DNA of 64,000 bases. It comes from Paenarthrobacter aurescens TC1 (GTDB taxonomy: Bacteria; Actinomycetota; Actinomycetes; Actinomycetales; Micrococcaceae). The DNA lies in assembly GCA_000014925.1 (NCBI GenBank), contig CP000474.1:4216001-4280000 (forward strand), given 5' to 3'. The translations under genes and the position numbers were made by a program. Positions 52,916 through 61,797 of this stretch are shown in pieces. Below the pieces are notes generated by a model. The model saw only the letters and a list, made by a program, of their open reading frames with translations. It was not told where the DNA came from and did not search any database. Position 1 is the stretch's first letter; the number at the start of each line of letters is the position of its first letter.

Positions 52916-53896
52916 CTAGTAGGACAAGGAGCGGTCGAGCGCCTCAAGGATCTTGTCGATGTCCGGCAAGTAGTCCTCTTCCACCTTGGCAACGGGGTAT
53001 GGCATGTGGAAGCCGCCAACTCGAATGACAGGAGCCTCCAAGTGCAGGAACGCCCGTTCACTGATGCGTGCAGCGATCTCGCCGCCGATGCCGCCGAAAG
53101 TGGGGGCCTCGTGGGCCACGATCAAGCGGCCTGTCTTCTTGACCGATGCTTCCACGGTGTCGAAGTCCAAAGGTGAGATGGAACGGAGATCGATGACTTC
53201 AATGCTCCGTCCGTCCTCCGTGGCGGCGTTGGCGGCCGCCAATGCGACCGGCACCAGCGGGCCGTAGGCCACGATGGTTGCATCCGTACCTTCACGAACA
53301 ACGTGCGCTTTGAAGGGATCCTCGGAGAGACCGGCATTATCCACGTCCACCTCACCCTTGAGCCAGTATCGGCGCTTGGGTTCGAAGAAGATGACGGGGT
53401 CCTGGCACTCGATGGCCTTTTGGATCATCCAATAGGCGTCATGGGCGTTGGACGGCGAAATGATGCGCAGACCCGCAGTGTGGGCGAACAGCGCTTCAGG
53501 TGACTCGGAGTGATGCTCGATAGAGCCGATGCCGCCGCCGTACGGAATGCGGATGACCACCGGAACGGTCAACTTGCCGAGGCTGCGGGCATGGATCTTG
53601 GCCAGTTGGGTGGTGATCTGGTTGAAGGCCGGGTAAACGAAGCCGTCGAATTGGATCTCGCACACCGGCGAGTATCCGCGCAGCGCCAAGCCAATGGCTG
53701 TGCCGACGATGCCCGATTCAGCCAACGGGGTGTCAACGACGCGATCGTCGCCGAACTCTTTGATCAAGCCATCGGTGACACGGTAAACACCGCCCAGGTG
53801 TCCGATGTCCTCGCCCATCAGCAAGGACTTGGGGTTGTTCGTCAGCGATGCCCGGAGACCCTCATTGATGGCCTTCGCAATGGTCATTGTTGCCAT
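52916..53896 (-). CDS. bkdB: Branched-chain keto-acid dehydrogenase E1 beta
   Basis: A 326-residue transketolase-type beta subunit. MTIAKAINEGLR, MGEDIGHLGGVYRVTDGL, DTPLAESGIVGTAIGLALRGYSPVCEIQF and RIPYGGGIGSIEHHSESPEA are characteristic. It shares one base with the E1 alpha stop. With E1 alpha it decarboxylates branched-chain 2-oxo acids using thiamine pyrophosphate. Confidence 0.95.
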   Translation of the reverse strand: MATMTIAKAINEGLRASLTNNPKSLLMGEDIGHLGGVYRVTDGLIKEFGDDRVVDTPLAESGIVGTAIGLALRGYSPVCEIQFDGFVYPAFNQITTQLAKIHARSLGKLTVPVVIRIPYGGGIGSIEHHSESPEALFAHTAGLRIISPSNAHDAYWMIQKAIECQDPVIFFEPKRRYWLKGEVDVDNAGLSEDPFKAHVVREGTDATIVAYGPLVPVALAAANAATEDGRSIEVIDLRSISPLDFDTVEASVKKTGRLIVAHEAPTFGGIGGEIAARISERAFLHLEAPVIRVGGFHMPYPVAKVEEDYLPDIDKILEALDRSLSY

Positions 53897-55086
53897 CAGT
53901 TAGCTGCCTCCTGGTCGCTTTCGAAGCCGGCCGAGTATTCCTCGAACCACGCAAGTTCTTCCGCAATCAGCGGGTGTTGTTCTGCGTACACACTGGCGAA
54001 AGCGTCGCGGATATCCGGGACCTCGAGGCCATGTGTTGTGCTGCGGACGTACTTGGCGAGTTCATCGCCGTCGGCCTTCACTTGGTCGAAGAACGCCTCG
54101 TCCGCCAGGCCTTCGGTACGCAGGTACTTCTCCAAGCGGTCCAGCGGATCCTTTTCGCGCCAGGCAGCTTCTTCCGCAGATTCCCGGTACTTCGTGGGGT
54201 CATCGGCAGTGGTGTGTGCACCTACCCGGTAGGTGTAGGCCTCAATGAGCACAGGGCCCCGGCCCTCCCGGGCGTGTTCGAGTGCCCACTCCGTAACGGC
54301 GTGGACTGCTATGGCATCATTGCCGTCCACCCGGATTCCCGGGAAACCGTAGCCCTTGGCACGGTTGGCCAACGGAACCTTGGTCTGGACCTCGGTGGGC
54401 ACCGAAATGGCCCAGTGGTTGTTCTGGCAAAAGAACACAACCGGAGCGTTGTACGACGCAGCGAAGACCATGGACTCATGGACGTCACCTTCGGAGCTGG
54501 CACCGTCGCCGAAGTACGCGATCACCGCGGCCTTGGGGTCTGTGGAATCAGCGGCGGCGAGCTTCTGGTCCCTCTGGATACCCATGGCATAGCCAACGGC
54601 ATGGAGAGTCTGGGCTGCGAGTACCAAGGTGTAAAGGTGGAAGTTGTTCTCCCGCGGGTCCCAGCCACCGTTGGAGACACCACGGAACTGCTTGAGCAGC
54701 TCGGCAAGGTCCACGTTGCGGACCAGAGCGACGCCGTGTTCGCGGTAGGTGGGGAAAATGTAGTCCTGGGACTGGCTGGCGTGGGCCGAACCGATCTGCG
54801 CGGCCTCCTGCCCGGTCAGCGGCACCCACAAGGCAAGCTCGCCTTGGCGTTGCAGTGCCGTGGCTTCTTGGTCAAAGCGCCGGATCCTGGCCATGTCGGT
54901 GTAGAAAACACGGAGCTTCTCCGGATCAATCCGCTTGGCGTAGTCCGAGAAGACAGGATCGGAACCCAGTGTCCCGTCAGGTCCGAGCAACTGCACCATT
55001 TCTACTGGTTCGCCTGGCGCGGCTGCTGCCGCGGTGGTTGCCGCGAGAGTTTCTTCCGTCCCGGGGGGCAGTTGTGTCGAGCCCAT
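53896..55086 (-). CDS. bkdA: Branched-chain keto-acid dehydrogenase E1 alpha
   Basis: A 396-residue E1 alpha. The thiamine pyrophosphate motif GDGASSEGDVHESMVFAASYNAPVVFFCQNN (GDG...NN), FPTYREHGVALVR, AYTYRVGAHTTADDPTKYR (phosphorylation-loop region) and RRFDQEATALQRQGEL are present. ATG at 55086 with AAGGAG; an ATG at 55161 would add 25 unconserved residues overlapping the palindromic promoter region. First gene of the bkd operon. Confidence 0.95.
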   Translation of the reverse strand: MGSTQLPPGTEETLAATTAAAAAPGEPVEMVQLLGPDGTLGSDPVFSDYAKRIDPEKLRVFYTDMARIRRFDQEATALQRQGELALWVPLTGQEAAQIGSAHASQSQDYIFPTYREHGVALVRNVDLAELLKQFRGVSNGGWDPRENNFHLYTLVLAAQTLHAVGYAMGIQRDQKLAAADSTDPKAAVIAYFGDGASSEGDVHESMVFAASYNAPVVFFCQNNHWAISVPTEVQTKVPLANRAKGYGFPGIRVDGNDAIAVHAVTEWALEHAREGRGPVLIEAYTYRVGAHTTADDPTKYRESAEEAAWREKDPLDRLEKYLRTEGLADEAFFDQVKADGDELAKYVRSTTHGLEVPDIRDAFASVYAEQHPLIAEELAWFEEYSAGFESDQEAAN

Positions 55087-55137
55087 TCCGTCTCCTTGCT
55101 TGCCGTGGCGGGGCGCCGGGCAATGTCTGTCGCTGGG

Positions 55138-55179
55138 ATATATGCCTGTTCCGGAATGCATTCCGGAACAGGCATATAT
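55138..55179. promoter_or_regulatory. Perfect 42-bp palindrome upstream of bkd
   Basis: A perfect palindrome with 21-nt arms and no loop, centred between 55158 and 55159. The core is TTCCGGAA-TGCA-TTCCGGAA, so each half contains its own 8-bp palindrome 12 bp apart. The outer arms are AT-rich (ATATATGCC...). It lies 52-93 nt upstream of the E1 alpha start and 59 nt after the aminotransferase stop. Most likely an operator for the bkd regulator, possibly also a hairpin. No Lrp-type regulator is in the window. Confidence 0.85.
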
Positions 55180-55237
55180 TTTGGCTTTCGTCCCTTACTT
55201 TATCGGCAGTAAGTTGCGTTGGCGCATTTGTTAACCG

Positions 55238-56356
55238 CTAGGAACCTTGCGGAGCCTTTGTATAACCTGCACAGAGATCCAGGAACCGGGTGTTGGCTTC
55301 CACCTCGCCGATACTTACCCGGACACCCTCGTTTCCAAAGGCACGGACTGACAAGGCCTGTTCTGCCGCCAAGGCAGCAAACTCCGCGCTGTGCTCCCCG
55401 AGATTCAACCAAACGAAGTTGCCTTGAGCCTCCGGAACAAACCAGCCCAACGCTCTCAGGCCGGCCGTCACGCGGTCCCGTTCATCGACCAAGCTTTGTA
55501 CCCTTTCCACAACCTGATCGAAATTCTCGATGGAGGTGACCGCAGCACGTTCCGCAATTTGGGAAACGGCAAAGGGAGTGGCCGTCACGCGGAGGTGCCG
55601 GGTCAGCAAGGGACCGGAGACACTGTAGCCAACGCGCAGACCAGCCAGGCCGTGCGCTTTGGAGAAGGTCCTCAGCACTACCACGTTGGGGTATTTGCGG
55701 TAGAGCTTGATGCCATCCACAGCGTCGGCGTCCCGAACGAACTCCTGGTAAGCCTCATCGATGACCACCACTACGTTGGGCGGCACTGCTTGGATGAAGC
55801 GTTCCGTTTCCTCGGCCGTGAGGATCGGTCCGGTGGGGTTGTTCGGCGTGCACAGGAGGATCACCTTGGTGCGCACGGTGACTGCAGCAGCCATAGTTTC
55901 GAGATCGTGACGCCCATCGTGCAGCAAAGGGATTTGCACACTGGCTGCCCCAGCGAGTCCCACGCAGATGGGGTACGCCTCGAAGGAACGCCAGGCGTAG
56001 ATCACCTCGTCCTGCTTGCCGTCATCATTCTGCCCGGCGAACGTCGCCAGGATCTGGTTCAGCGCCCCAAGGCTCCCGGCTCCGGTGACGACATCGTCAG
56101 CAGGAACATCCAGGAAGCCAGCCAACGCGTTGCGAAGTTTTGTAGCCAATGGGTCCGGGTACCGATTGATGTCGGACTGGTCTGCGATTGCCTGCAACAC
56201 TGCGGGAATCGGAGGCAAGGGGTTTTCGTTGGACGACAATTTGTAGCTTGTGAGGCCCTCAATCGCGGCCGGGGGTTTACCGGCCGCATATTTGGGGAGC
56301 CTGTCCACGACCGGACGGGGGATGACGCCCTCCGGTACGTTGTCAGTAGTAGTCAT
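55238..56356 (-). CDS. pat: Aromatic amino acid/histidinol-phosphate aminotransferase (Pat-like)
   Basis: A 372-residue class II aminotransferase. LSSNENPLPPIPAVLQAI, GAGSLGALNQILATF, VIYAWRSFEAYP, LCTPNNPTGPI, DEAYQEFVRD and PLP Lys in LRTFSKAHGLAGLRVGY. The WRSFEAYP stretch and overall sequence resemble Corynebacterium Pat, an aromatic aminotransferase, as much as HisC. No other his genes are near; it lies beside the branched-chain bkd operon. ATG at 56356 rather than 56422. HisC activity remains possible. Confidence 0.75.
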   Translation of the reverse strand: MTTTDNVPEGVIPRPVVDRLPKYAAGKPPAAIEGLTSYKLSSNENPLPPIPAVLQAIADQSDINRYPDPLATKLRNALAGFLDVPADDVVTGAGSLGALNQILATFAGQNDDGKQDEVIYAWRSFEAYPICVGLAGAASVQIPLLHDGRHDLETMAAAVTVRTKVILLCTPNNPTGPILTAEETERFIQAVPPNVVVVIDEAYQEFVRDADAVDGIKLYRKYPNVVVLRTFSKAHGLAGLRVGYSVSGPLLTRHLRVTATPFAVSQIAERAAVTSIENFDQVVERVQSLVDERDRVTAGLRALGWFVPEAQGNFVWLNLGEHSAEFAALAAEQALSVRAFGNEGVRVSIGEVEANTRFLDLCAGYTKAPQGS

Positions 56357-56428
56357 GGTTTCAAGCCTACTTGCCCATCCACGGCTGACACCGAGCTCTT
56401 TAACAGGCGTGTGTGAAAGCATGGGCCC

Positions 56429-56857
56429 ATGGGTTCATTCATCATTCGTGTCCTTATCAACGGGCTTGCCCTGTGGGTTGCAACCTGGCTGCTGCACGGC
56501 ATGGATATTTCCACCAGCGCCACCCAGTCAGCCGCAGCCAACGCCGGACTCACCCAGGGCGCGGACACCGCCGGCATTATTCTGGCGTACCTGTTCATCG
56601 GCCTGATCTTCGGAGTGGTCAATGCCTTCGTCCGTCCCTTGGTTAGGCTGTTGTCCCTTCCTGTGACCATCCTGACGCTTGGCCTGTTCACCATAGTGAT
56701 CAACGCAGCCATGCTGTACCTGACTGCATGGCTGAGCACGTTCACACCCGTGCACCTCACTATTGATTCCTTCTTCTGGACAGCAATCCTGGCCTCGATC
56801 ATCATCAGCATCATTTCCATGGTGGCGGGCCTGATTCCAGGCGCCAAGAAGCGGTAA
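56429..56857 (+). CDS. Phage-holin-family (PF04020) membrane protein
   Basis: A 142-residue protein with four TM helices. The central AYLFIGLIFGVVNAFVRPLVRLLSLPVTILTLGLFTIVINAAMLYLTAWL (about 53-101) is the hallmark of the PF04020 family. Despite the name these are conserved cellular membrane proteins of unknown role and no phage genes are nearby. Short C-terminal basic tail. Confidence 0.88.
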   Translation: MGSFIIRVLINGLALWVATWLLHGMDISTSATQSAAANAGLTQGADTAGIILAYLFIGLIFGVVNAFVRPLVRLLSLPVTILTLGLFTIVINAAMLYLTAWLSTFTPVHLTIDSFFWTAILASIIISIISMVAGLIPGAKKR

Positions 56858-56890
56858 CACTTCCTGCTCGTGCAAAGGTGACTTGTAGCT

Positions 56891-58231
56891 CTACCTTGTT
56901 GCGGTTCCGGACCTCGTGTCCTGGATAGTAGGTGGCGAGGCGGGACGTGGCGTCGGTGGTTGGACCGGTAGCGGCGCTCTTTCCAGCTTGAACCGAGTCA
57001 CCTTGGCAGCCCCGCCCACGCCGACAACACCAGCGAACACGGCAGTGGACGCCGCCAGTGACTCGTCACGGCTGGCCGTCACCAGCGCTGCTCCTGCGGC
57101 ATAGTTTTCCTGATCATGGCCAGGGCCGATGCCGGGATCCTGTCCGTCGGGAGTTTTGACCTCATTAGTCAGCGTGACAGTTACCCGGTCCTTTGTGTCG
57201 ACGTTATTCCGACCTTCGGCTCCAGGAACCCAGTCTTGGACATGCTCCAGATGCAGTGAACTGATGCCGGGCTCGGGGGTGATGCCTCCCACGGGAGCCC
57301 CGGCTGTCAGTACATACTTGAGGTCGAATTCGCTGAGAAACGCTTTGTTCCGGCTCAAGTTCATGGCGTGGATGCCACCTTGGCTATGTCCTACTGCCAC
57401 TACTGGCTCGCCCGCCTCAGCACCGGCTTCGCGGAGTGCCTGGCCGACGGCAGGTACAACTTCTTCGGAGTCGTAGCCCAGCGCTTCACCGATTCCTTGT
57501 TCGTCGAAGGGGTTTGTGCTGGGTGCGTCGGGCTGGGTTCCCGGGATAAGCACCATCCACGAAGGCGAGCCGTTGTTGTCGAGACGGATAACCTCAATCT
57601 CGCCATCGTTCCGGGCGTGGAGTCTCTCGAGACGACGAAGGCTTACCGCCATGGACGGTTCCATGTGCTCCACCGATTCGTCCATCTTTTCGATGCTTAC
57701 GGGCCTTGGCCTCATGTCCGAAAGCTGAGGCACCTCCAAGACGTCATGAACGACGTCCCGTGGAGTTGTCCAATATGGAAGAAGTGCCGAGGCCAGATAA
57801 TTGCTCATATCCTTGGTTGGCGGCCAAGCCGGCTTCATCTCGTCAAGGGTGGGGAACCGTGGGATAACATTTCTGGCCTCCGCTTCCACATAGTCCCGGT
57901 GACTGGCCCGCACGGCCCCGGCGACCTCCACCAATTCCTGCCGGACTTTTCCCACTTCCTTGGCGCTCTCGGCCACAGCGTTGAGGGCGTCGCAGCCCGT
58001 TCTATAGGAGTCGTACAAAAAGGGTTCCAGGAGGTCTTGAACCTGACGGGCCTCGTTTTCAATGCCTACAAGTTGCTGAACAAGTTCATCCAGGGTTCCC
58101 GCTCCCCTGAGGAGTTCCTCAAGCTGAAAAGACATACCTCCCACCCCTCCCCTGATACTGAGGATTCCGTCACTCGCGGGATGGGATGGCTGAGGCGCTG
58201 CGCCGGCCCCAACGGGAGCTGAGTCTGCCAT
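56891..58231 (-). CDS. Alpha/beta hydrolase with helical N-terminal domain (putative WXG-linked effector)
   Basis: A 446-residue protein. The N-terminal about 150 residues are predicted helical (ELLRGAGTLDELVQQLVGIENEARQVQDLLEP... EVGKVRQELVEVAGAVRAS), like the four-helix N-domains of T7SS-linked proteins. From about 245 comes a lipase-like domain: VLIPGTQP, VVAVGHSQGG nucleophile, GAPVGG and DWVPGAEGRNNVDT. A Pro-rich tail ends the chain. ATG 58231 overlaps the WXG100-like gene stop by 4 nt. No signal peptide seen. Substrate unknown. Confidence 0.75.
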   Translation of the reverse strand: MADSAPVGAGAAPQPSHPASDGILSIRGGVGGMSFQLEELLRGAGTLDELVQQLVGIENEARQVQDLLEPFLYDSYRTGCDALNAVAESAKEVGKVRQELVEVAGAVRASHRDYVEAEARNVIPRFPTLDEMKPAWPPTKDMSNYLASALLPYWTTPRDVVHDVLEVPQLSDMRPRPVSIEKMDESVEHMEPSMAVSLRRLERLHARNDGEIEVIRLDNNGSPSWMVLIPGTQPDAPSTNPFDEQGIGEALGYDSEEVVPAVGQALREAGAEAGEPVVAVGHSQGGIHAMNLSRNKAFLSEFDLKYVLTAGAPVGGITPEPGISSLHLEHVQDWVPGAEGRNNVDTKDRVTVTLTNEVKTPDGQDPGIGPGHDQENYAAGAALVTASRDESLAASTAVFAGVVGVGGAAKVTRFKLERAPLPVQPPTPRPASPPTIQDTRSGTATR

Positions 58232-58542
58232 CACGGACCCCGTTCGCTTGAGGCTGAGACACTTTGGGAGTGACGGAGCACCACAGCAACGGCGGCCTCC
58301 ACCGACTCGCGTGCACGCATCAGTGCTGAAGCTTGCAGGGCAATGGTGGTCCTGTAAGCCCTCCCCGCGGGAGAAAGCCAATCTTCCACTTGCACTCTAC
58401 GAAGGGACGAAAGCACCGTGTCCACGTGGTCCACGCACGATTGCATTCGCCACGCAAGCCTTTGGACTTCGTGGCTCCGGGAAGCACACTCCAGTGGATC
58501 AAAAGTGGGCGGGTTGGGTGCAGGCATCAAGCCGACGCTCAT
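58231..58542 (-). CDS. WXG100-like small helical protein
   Basis: A 103-residue helical protein. LAWRMQSCVDHVDTVLSSLRRVQVEDWLSPAGRAYRTTIALQASALMRARESVEAAV is a helix-turn-helix hairpin with a WxSPAGxxY bend, a variant of the WXG motif of ESX/T7SS substrates and partners. ATG at 58542 preferred over an upstream frame to 58656. Its stop overlaps the hydrolase start by ATGA. Probably the partner or chaperone of the hydrolase. No T7SS core genes (EccC) in the window. Confidence 0.7.
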   Translation of the reverse strand: MSVGLMPAPNPPTFDPLECASRSHEVQRLAWRMQSCVDHVDTVLSSLRRVQVEDWLSPAGRAYRTTIALQASALMRARESVEAAVAVVLRHSQSVSASSERGP

Positions 58543-58710
58543 TGTCTGTGTACTCCATTGATTGTTCTGCTGATGGATAGGCTCGACGCTACGGAGCAGC
58601 CGAACCTGACGGAAGTGGCGCCGTCGGCTATGTGGATAACCTGATCGGCCGTCCACATAGCCTTGTCATCGACTCCATGGCCTCGCGCGGAACATGAAAG
58701 AATAGACCTC

Positions 58711-60117
58711 ATGGCTGAATCCCTCCGCGTGTCCCTCGCTTCCGAACCCCTCGCCCTTGGCGCCCTTGACGGCCGCTACCGTGCCGCCGTCGCGCCCCTC
58801 GTGGACTACCTGTCCGAGGCGGCGCTTAACCGCGATCGCGTTCACGTTGAAGTTGAGTGGCTCATCCACCTGACCAGCCAGTCAGTTTTGCCGGGTGCGG
58901 GCCCGTTGTCCGACGAACAGGTGGCCCGGCTGCGCGCCATCGTTACCGAGTTCGATGCTGCGTCCGTCAATGAACTCGCCGAAATCGAAGCCGTCACCGT
59001 CCACGACGTCAAAGCTGTTGAGTACTACATCGGACGCCGGCTGCCTGCCATCGGCATTGAGAACCTCACGGCTCTGGTCCACTTCGGTTGCACGTCCGAG
59101 GACATCAACAACCTCTCCTACGCTGTGGGTATCAAAGGCGCTGTGGAAGATGTGTGGCTGCCCAACGCCACCGCCCTCGTGAAGCAGATCGAAGCCATGG
59201 CCGAAGCAAACCGCTCCGTGCCCATGCTGTCCCGTACGCACGGCCAGCCCGCCACGCCCACCACGCTGGGTAAGGAACTGGCTGTCATTGCGCACCGCTT
59301 GAACCGCCAGTTGGCTCGCATCGCCAAAACTGAATACCTCGGCAAGATCAACGGTGCCACCGGAACGTACGCAGCCCACGTGGCTTCAGTCCCGAGTGCT
59401 GACTGGGAAGCCGTTGCCAAGACCTTCGTGGAAGGCCTGGGTCTCACGTGGAACCCGCTCACCACGCAGATCGAGAGCCACGACTGGCAGGCCGAGCTGT
59501 ACGCGGACATGGCACGCTTCAACCGCATCCTGCACAACGTCTGCACTGACATCTGGAGCTACATCTCCATCGGCTACTTCCGCCAGATTCCGGTTGCAGG
59601 GGCCACGGGTTCCTCCACCATGCCGCACAAGGTCAACCCGATCCGCTTCGAGAACGCCGAAGCCAACCTGGAGATCTCCAACGGCCTCCTGGACACCTTG
59701 GGCGCCACGCTGGTCACCTCCCGTTGGCAGCGCGACCTCACGGACTCCTCCTCCCAGCGAAACATCGGCGTCGCCTTCGGCCACTCGCTGCTCGCCATCT
59801 CCAATGTAGCCAAGGGTTTGAAGGCCCTGGACGTTGCAGAGGAAGTCCTCGCGGGCGACCTCAACACCAACTGGGAAGTCCTTGGTGAGGCCATCCAGAT
59901 GGTCATGCGTGCCGAGGCAATTGCCGGCGTCGAAGGCATGGAAAACCCCTACGAGCGCCTCAAGGACCTCACCCGCGGCCAGCGCGTGGATGGCGCCCGC
60001 ATGCAGGAATTCGTCCAGGGTCTTGGCCTCTCCGCAGACGCCGAAGCCCGCCTGCTCGCCCTGACCCCGGGCAAGTACACGGGCATCGCGGACAAACTGG
60101 TGGACCACCTGCAGTAA
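58711..60117 (+). CDS. purB: Adenylosuccinate lyase
   Basis: A 468-residue fumarase/aspartase-superfamily enzyme cleaving adenylosuccinate and SAICAR in purine synthesis. SLGALDGRYR-like ALGALDGRYRAAV at the start, SRTHGQPATPTTLGKE with catalytic His, and signature GSSTMPHKVNPIRFENAE are diagnostic. ATG at 58711 rather than 58663, since family proteins start just before LxxLDGRY. Followed by a strong terminator. Confidence 0.96.
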   Translation: MAESLRVSLASEPLALGALDGRYRAAVAPLVDYLSEAALNRDRVHVEVEWLIHLTSQSVLPGAGPLSDEQVARLRAIVTEFDAASVNELAEIEAVTVHDVKAVEYYIGRRLPAIGIENLTALVHFGCTSEDINNLSYAVGIKGAVEDVWLPNATALVKQIEAMAEANRSVPMLSRTHGQPATPTTLGKELAVIAHRLNRQLARIAKTEYLGKINGATGTYAAHVASVPSADWEAVAKTFVEGLGLTWNPLTTQIESHDWQAELYADMARFNRILHNVCTDIWSYISIGYFRQIPVAGATGSSTMPHKVNPIRFENAEANLEISNGLLDTLGATLVTSRWQRDLTDSSSQRNIGVAFGHSLLAISNVAKGLKALDVAEEVLAGDLNTNWEVLGEAIQMVMRAEAIAGVEGMENPYERLKDLTRGQRVDGARMQEFVQGLGLSADAEARLLALTPGKYTGIADKLVDHLQ

Positions 60118-60147
60118 GGAACACCTGTTGTAGTGCAGAACGCTCGA

Positions 60148-60186
60148 CGACGGCGGGCCAGGGCTGGGTGCCCCGGTCCGCCGTCG
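60148..60186 (+). terminator. Terminator of purB
   Basis: CGACGGCGGGCC (60148-60159) pairs with 60175-60186 with one G-T pair, followed by GCGTTTAA. It lies 30 nt after the stop codon. The rest of the 297-bp gap to 60414 has no other clear feature. Confidence 0.8.
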
Positions 60187-60414
60187 GCGTTTAATGCGAC
60201 GTGAACGTTTAGTCGGTTGGGGGCAAGAGCGCTCCTTCCCAGTTGCTTTGTTTGGCATCCCGTCCGAGGACTCGAAACACGGCGTGTCGGGCTGTTCCTG
60301 GACTGTGACGACTGATTGGCTGGAACAAACCGGGCAGGAGCGCTGGAAATCTGGGGCATGAGCTTGGCCTGCCCAGCCCCCGGATCATTCACGAACGTTA
60401 GGAGCGGAGCACTC

Positions 60415-61077
60415 ATGAAGCTCCTGTTGATTAGGCACGGACAGACGCCCGGCAATGTGGCTGGCCAGTTGGACACCGCGTTCCCGGGCCCGGGACTGAC
60501 TGAACTCGGTGAACGCCAGGCGGCCGCCCTTCCGGAGGCGTTGGCCGACGAGGCAATCGAAGCCCTGTACACCTCAACCCTGCTGCGCACCCATCGGACC
60601 GTAGCTCCTCTGGCGCGGGCCACAGGATTGGAGCCGACAATCCTTGAGGGTGTCCATGAGATCGAGGCCGGTGCACTGGAGAAGAAAACTGACCACGAAT
60701 CCCACCGCCGCTACATGGGCACGGTCTTCGCTTGGACAGACGGAGACTTGGATGTGCGCATGCCGGGAGCGTTCAGCGGGCACGACTTCTTCGCCAGGTT
60801 CGATGCTTCCGTTGACAAAGTCGCAGCAGCGGGTCATTCGACGGCGGCAATCGTCAGCCACGGTGCCGCGATCCGCTGCTGGGCCGGGCGCAGGGCAACG
60901 GACATCGATACCGTGTTCGCCGAAACGCATCAACTCCCGAACACCGGGATCGTGGCACTGGAAGGGGACCCCGAAGGCGGATGGCGGGTGCTGCACTGGG
61001 ACCAGATCCCTGTCGGAGGCATGGCGTTGGCAGACCGAACCGCCGAGGACCCCACGGGCGAGGCACTCCAACCCTGA
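60415..61077 (+). CDS. Histidine phosphatase family protein
   Basis: A 220-residue phosphoglycerate-mutase-like phosphatase. The catalytic LIRHGQTPGN at residues 4-13, TSTLLRTHRTVAPLA, the acid region HEIEAGALEKK and late AIVSHGAAIR (second His) are visible. ATG at 60415 with AGGAGCGGAG. An upstream frame to 60316 is unlikely. Substrate (phosphosugar or nucleotide) unknown. Confidence 0.9.
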   Translation: MKLLLIRHGQTPGNVAGQLDTAFPGPGLTELGERQAAALPEALADEAIEALYTSTLLRTHRTVAPLARATGLEPTILEGVHEIEAGALEKKTDHESHRRYMGTVFAWTDGDLDVRMPGAFSGHDFFARFDASVDKVAAAGHSTAAIVSHGAAIRCWAGRRATDIDTVFAETHQLPNTGIVALEGDPEGGWRVLHWDQIPVGGMALADRTAEDPTGEALQP

Positions 61078-61223
61078 TGCCCCGCGAGCCTGCTTCGGCA
61101 CGTCGCGAGGCCGGGCCCGCAATTCTCCCGACGCTTACGCGCAGGAAACACCACGGTAACCACAGCTCCCTAGGCTTAAGACGCATAGACACCTCCGACG
61201 AAACCCGGCGAATTGAGGCACAA

Positions 61224-61727
61224 ATGCAGACGAACCCACGGCTCAACATTCGGCAGGTCACGTGGGCCAACCCCGTGGGCGCAGACCTCCGCGCCGCACA
61301 GCAGGCAGAACTGGATTCACGCTTCGGAAGCACGGACCATGAGCCCGGCCCTCCACCGTCGGAAGCCGACACTGCGGTCTTCGTGGTGGCTTACGAGAAA
61401 TGCTCAGGACAGCCGCTGGGATGTGGCGGGCTCCGCATGCTGGATGAGAACACGGCCGAAATCAAAAGGCTGTACGTGGTCCCCTATGCCCGGGGATCGG
61501 GAGTGGCGAGCTCCATCCTGGCAGCGCTCGAGGCCCAGGCTCATTCCCACGGGTTCACTGTGATTGCAGCGGAGGCCGGATCGGCACAGTCAGATGGCCG
61601 GAGCTTCTACGAAAGTGCCGGTTTTGCTCCTGTGCCGAACTTCGGCCCGTACATAGGTATCAACGAATCGTATTGCTACTCCAAGCGGCTCGATTCACAC
61701 AGTGCTTCGCACACGGCAATGGCCTAG
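61224..61727 (+). CDS. GNAT family N-acetyltransferase
   Basis: A 167-residue acetyltransferase. VFVVAYEKCSGQPLGCGGLRMLDENTAEIKRLYVVPYARGSGVASSILAALEAQAHSHGF is the beta4-motif A region with acetyl-CoA binding ARGSGVA, and SFYESAGFAPVPNFGPY the motif B end. ATG at 61224 with TGAGG; the long frame from 60981 is non-conserved. Resembles small-molecule GNATs; substrate unknown. Confidence 0.87.
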   Translation: MQTNPRLNIRQVTWANPVGADLRAAQQAELDSRFGSTDHEPGPPPSEADTAVFVVAYEKCSGQPLGCGGLRMLDENTAEIKRLYVVPYARGSGVASSILAALEAQAHSHGFTVIAAEAGSAQSDGRSFYESAGFAPVPNFGPYIGINESYCYSKRLDSHSASHTAMA

Positions 61728-61797
61728 CGGAGGGGACTGGTCTGGCGCGGCGCCGCAACATCAAGCGAAGGTTGCCCCAGTTCGATAATCTCGGATT

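Noticed and set aside
56429..56857. Phage holin gene as a prophage remnant
   Set aside because: PF04020 proteins are widespread chromosomal membrane proteins, and no other phage gene is nearby.
59386..60258. A 290-codon minus-strand frame overlapping purB
   Set aside because: Lies opposite the strongly conserved purB; composition is that of an antisense shadow.
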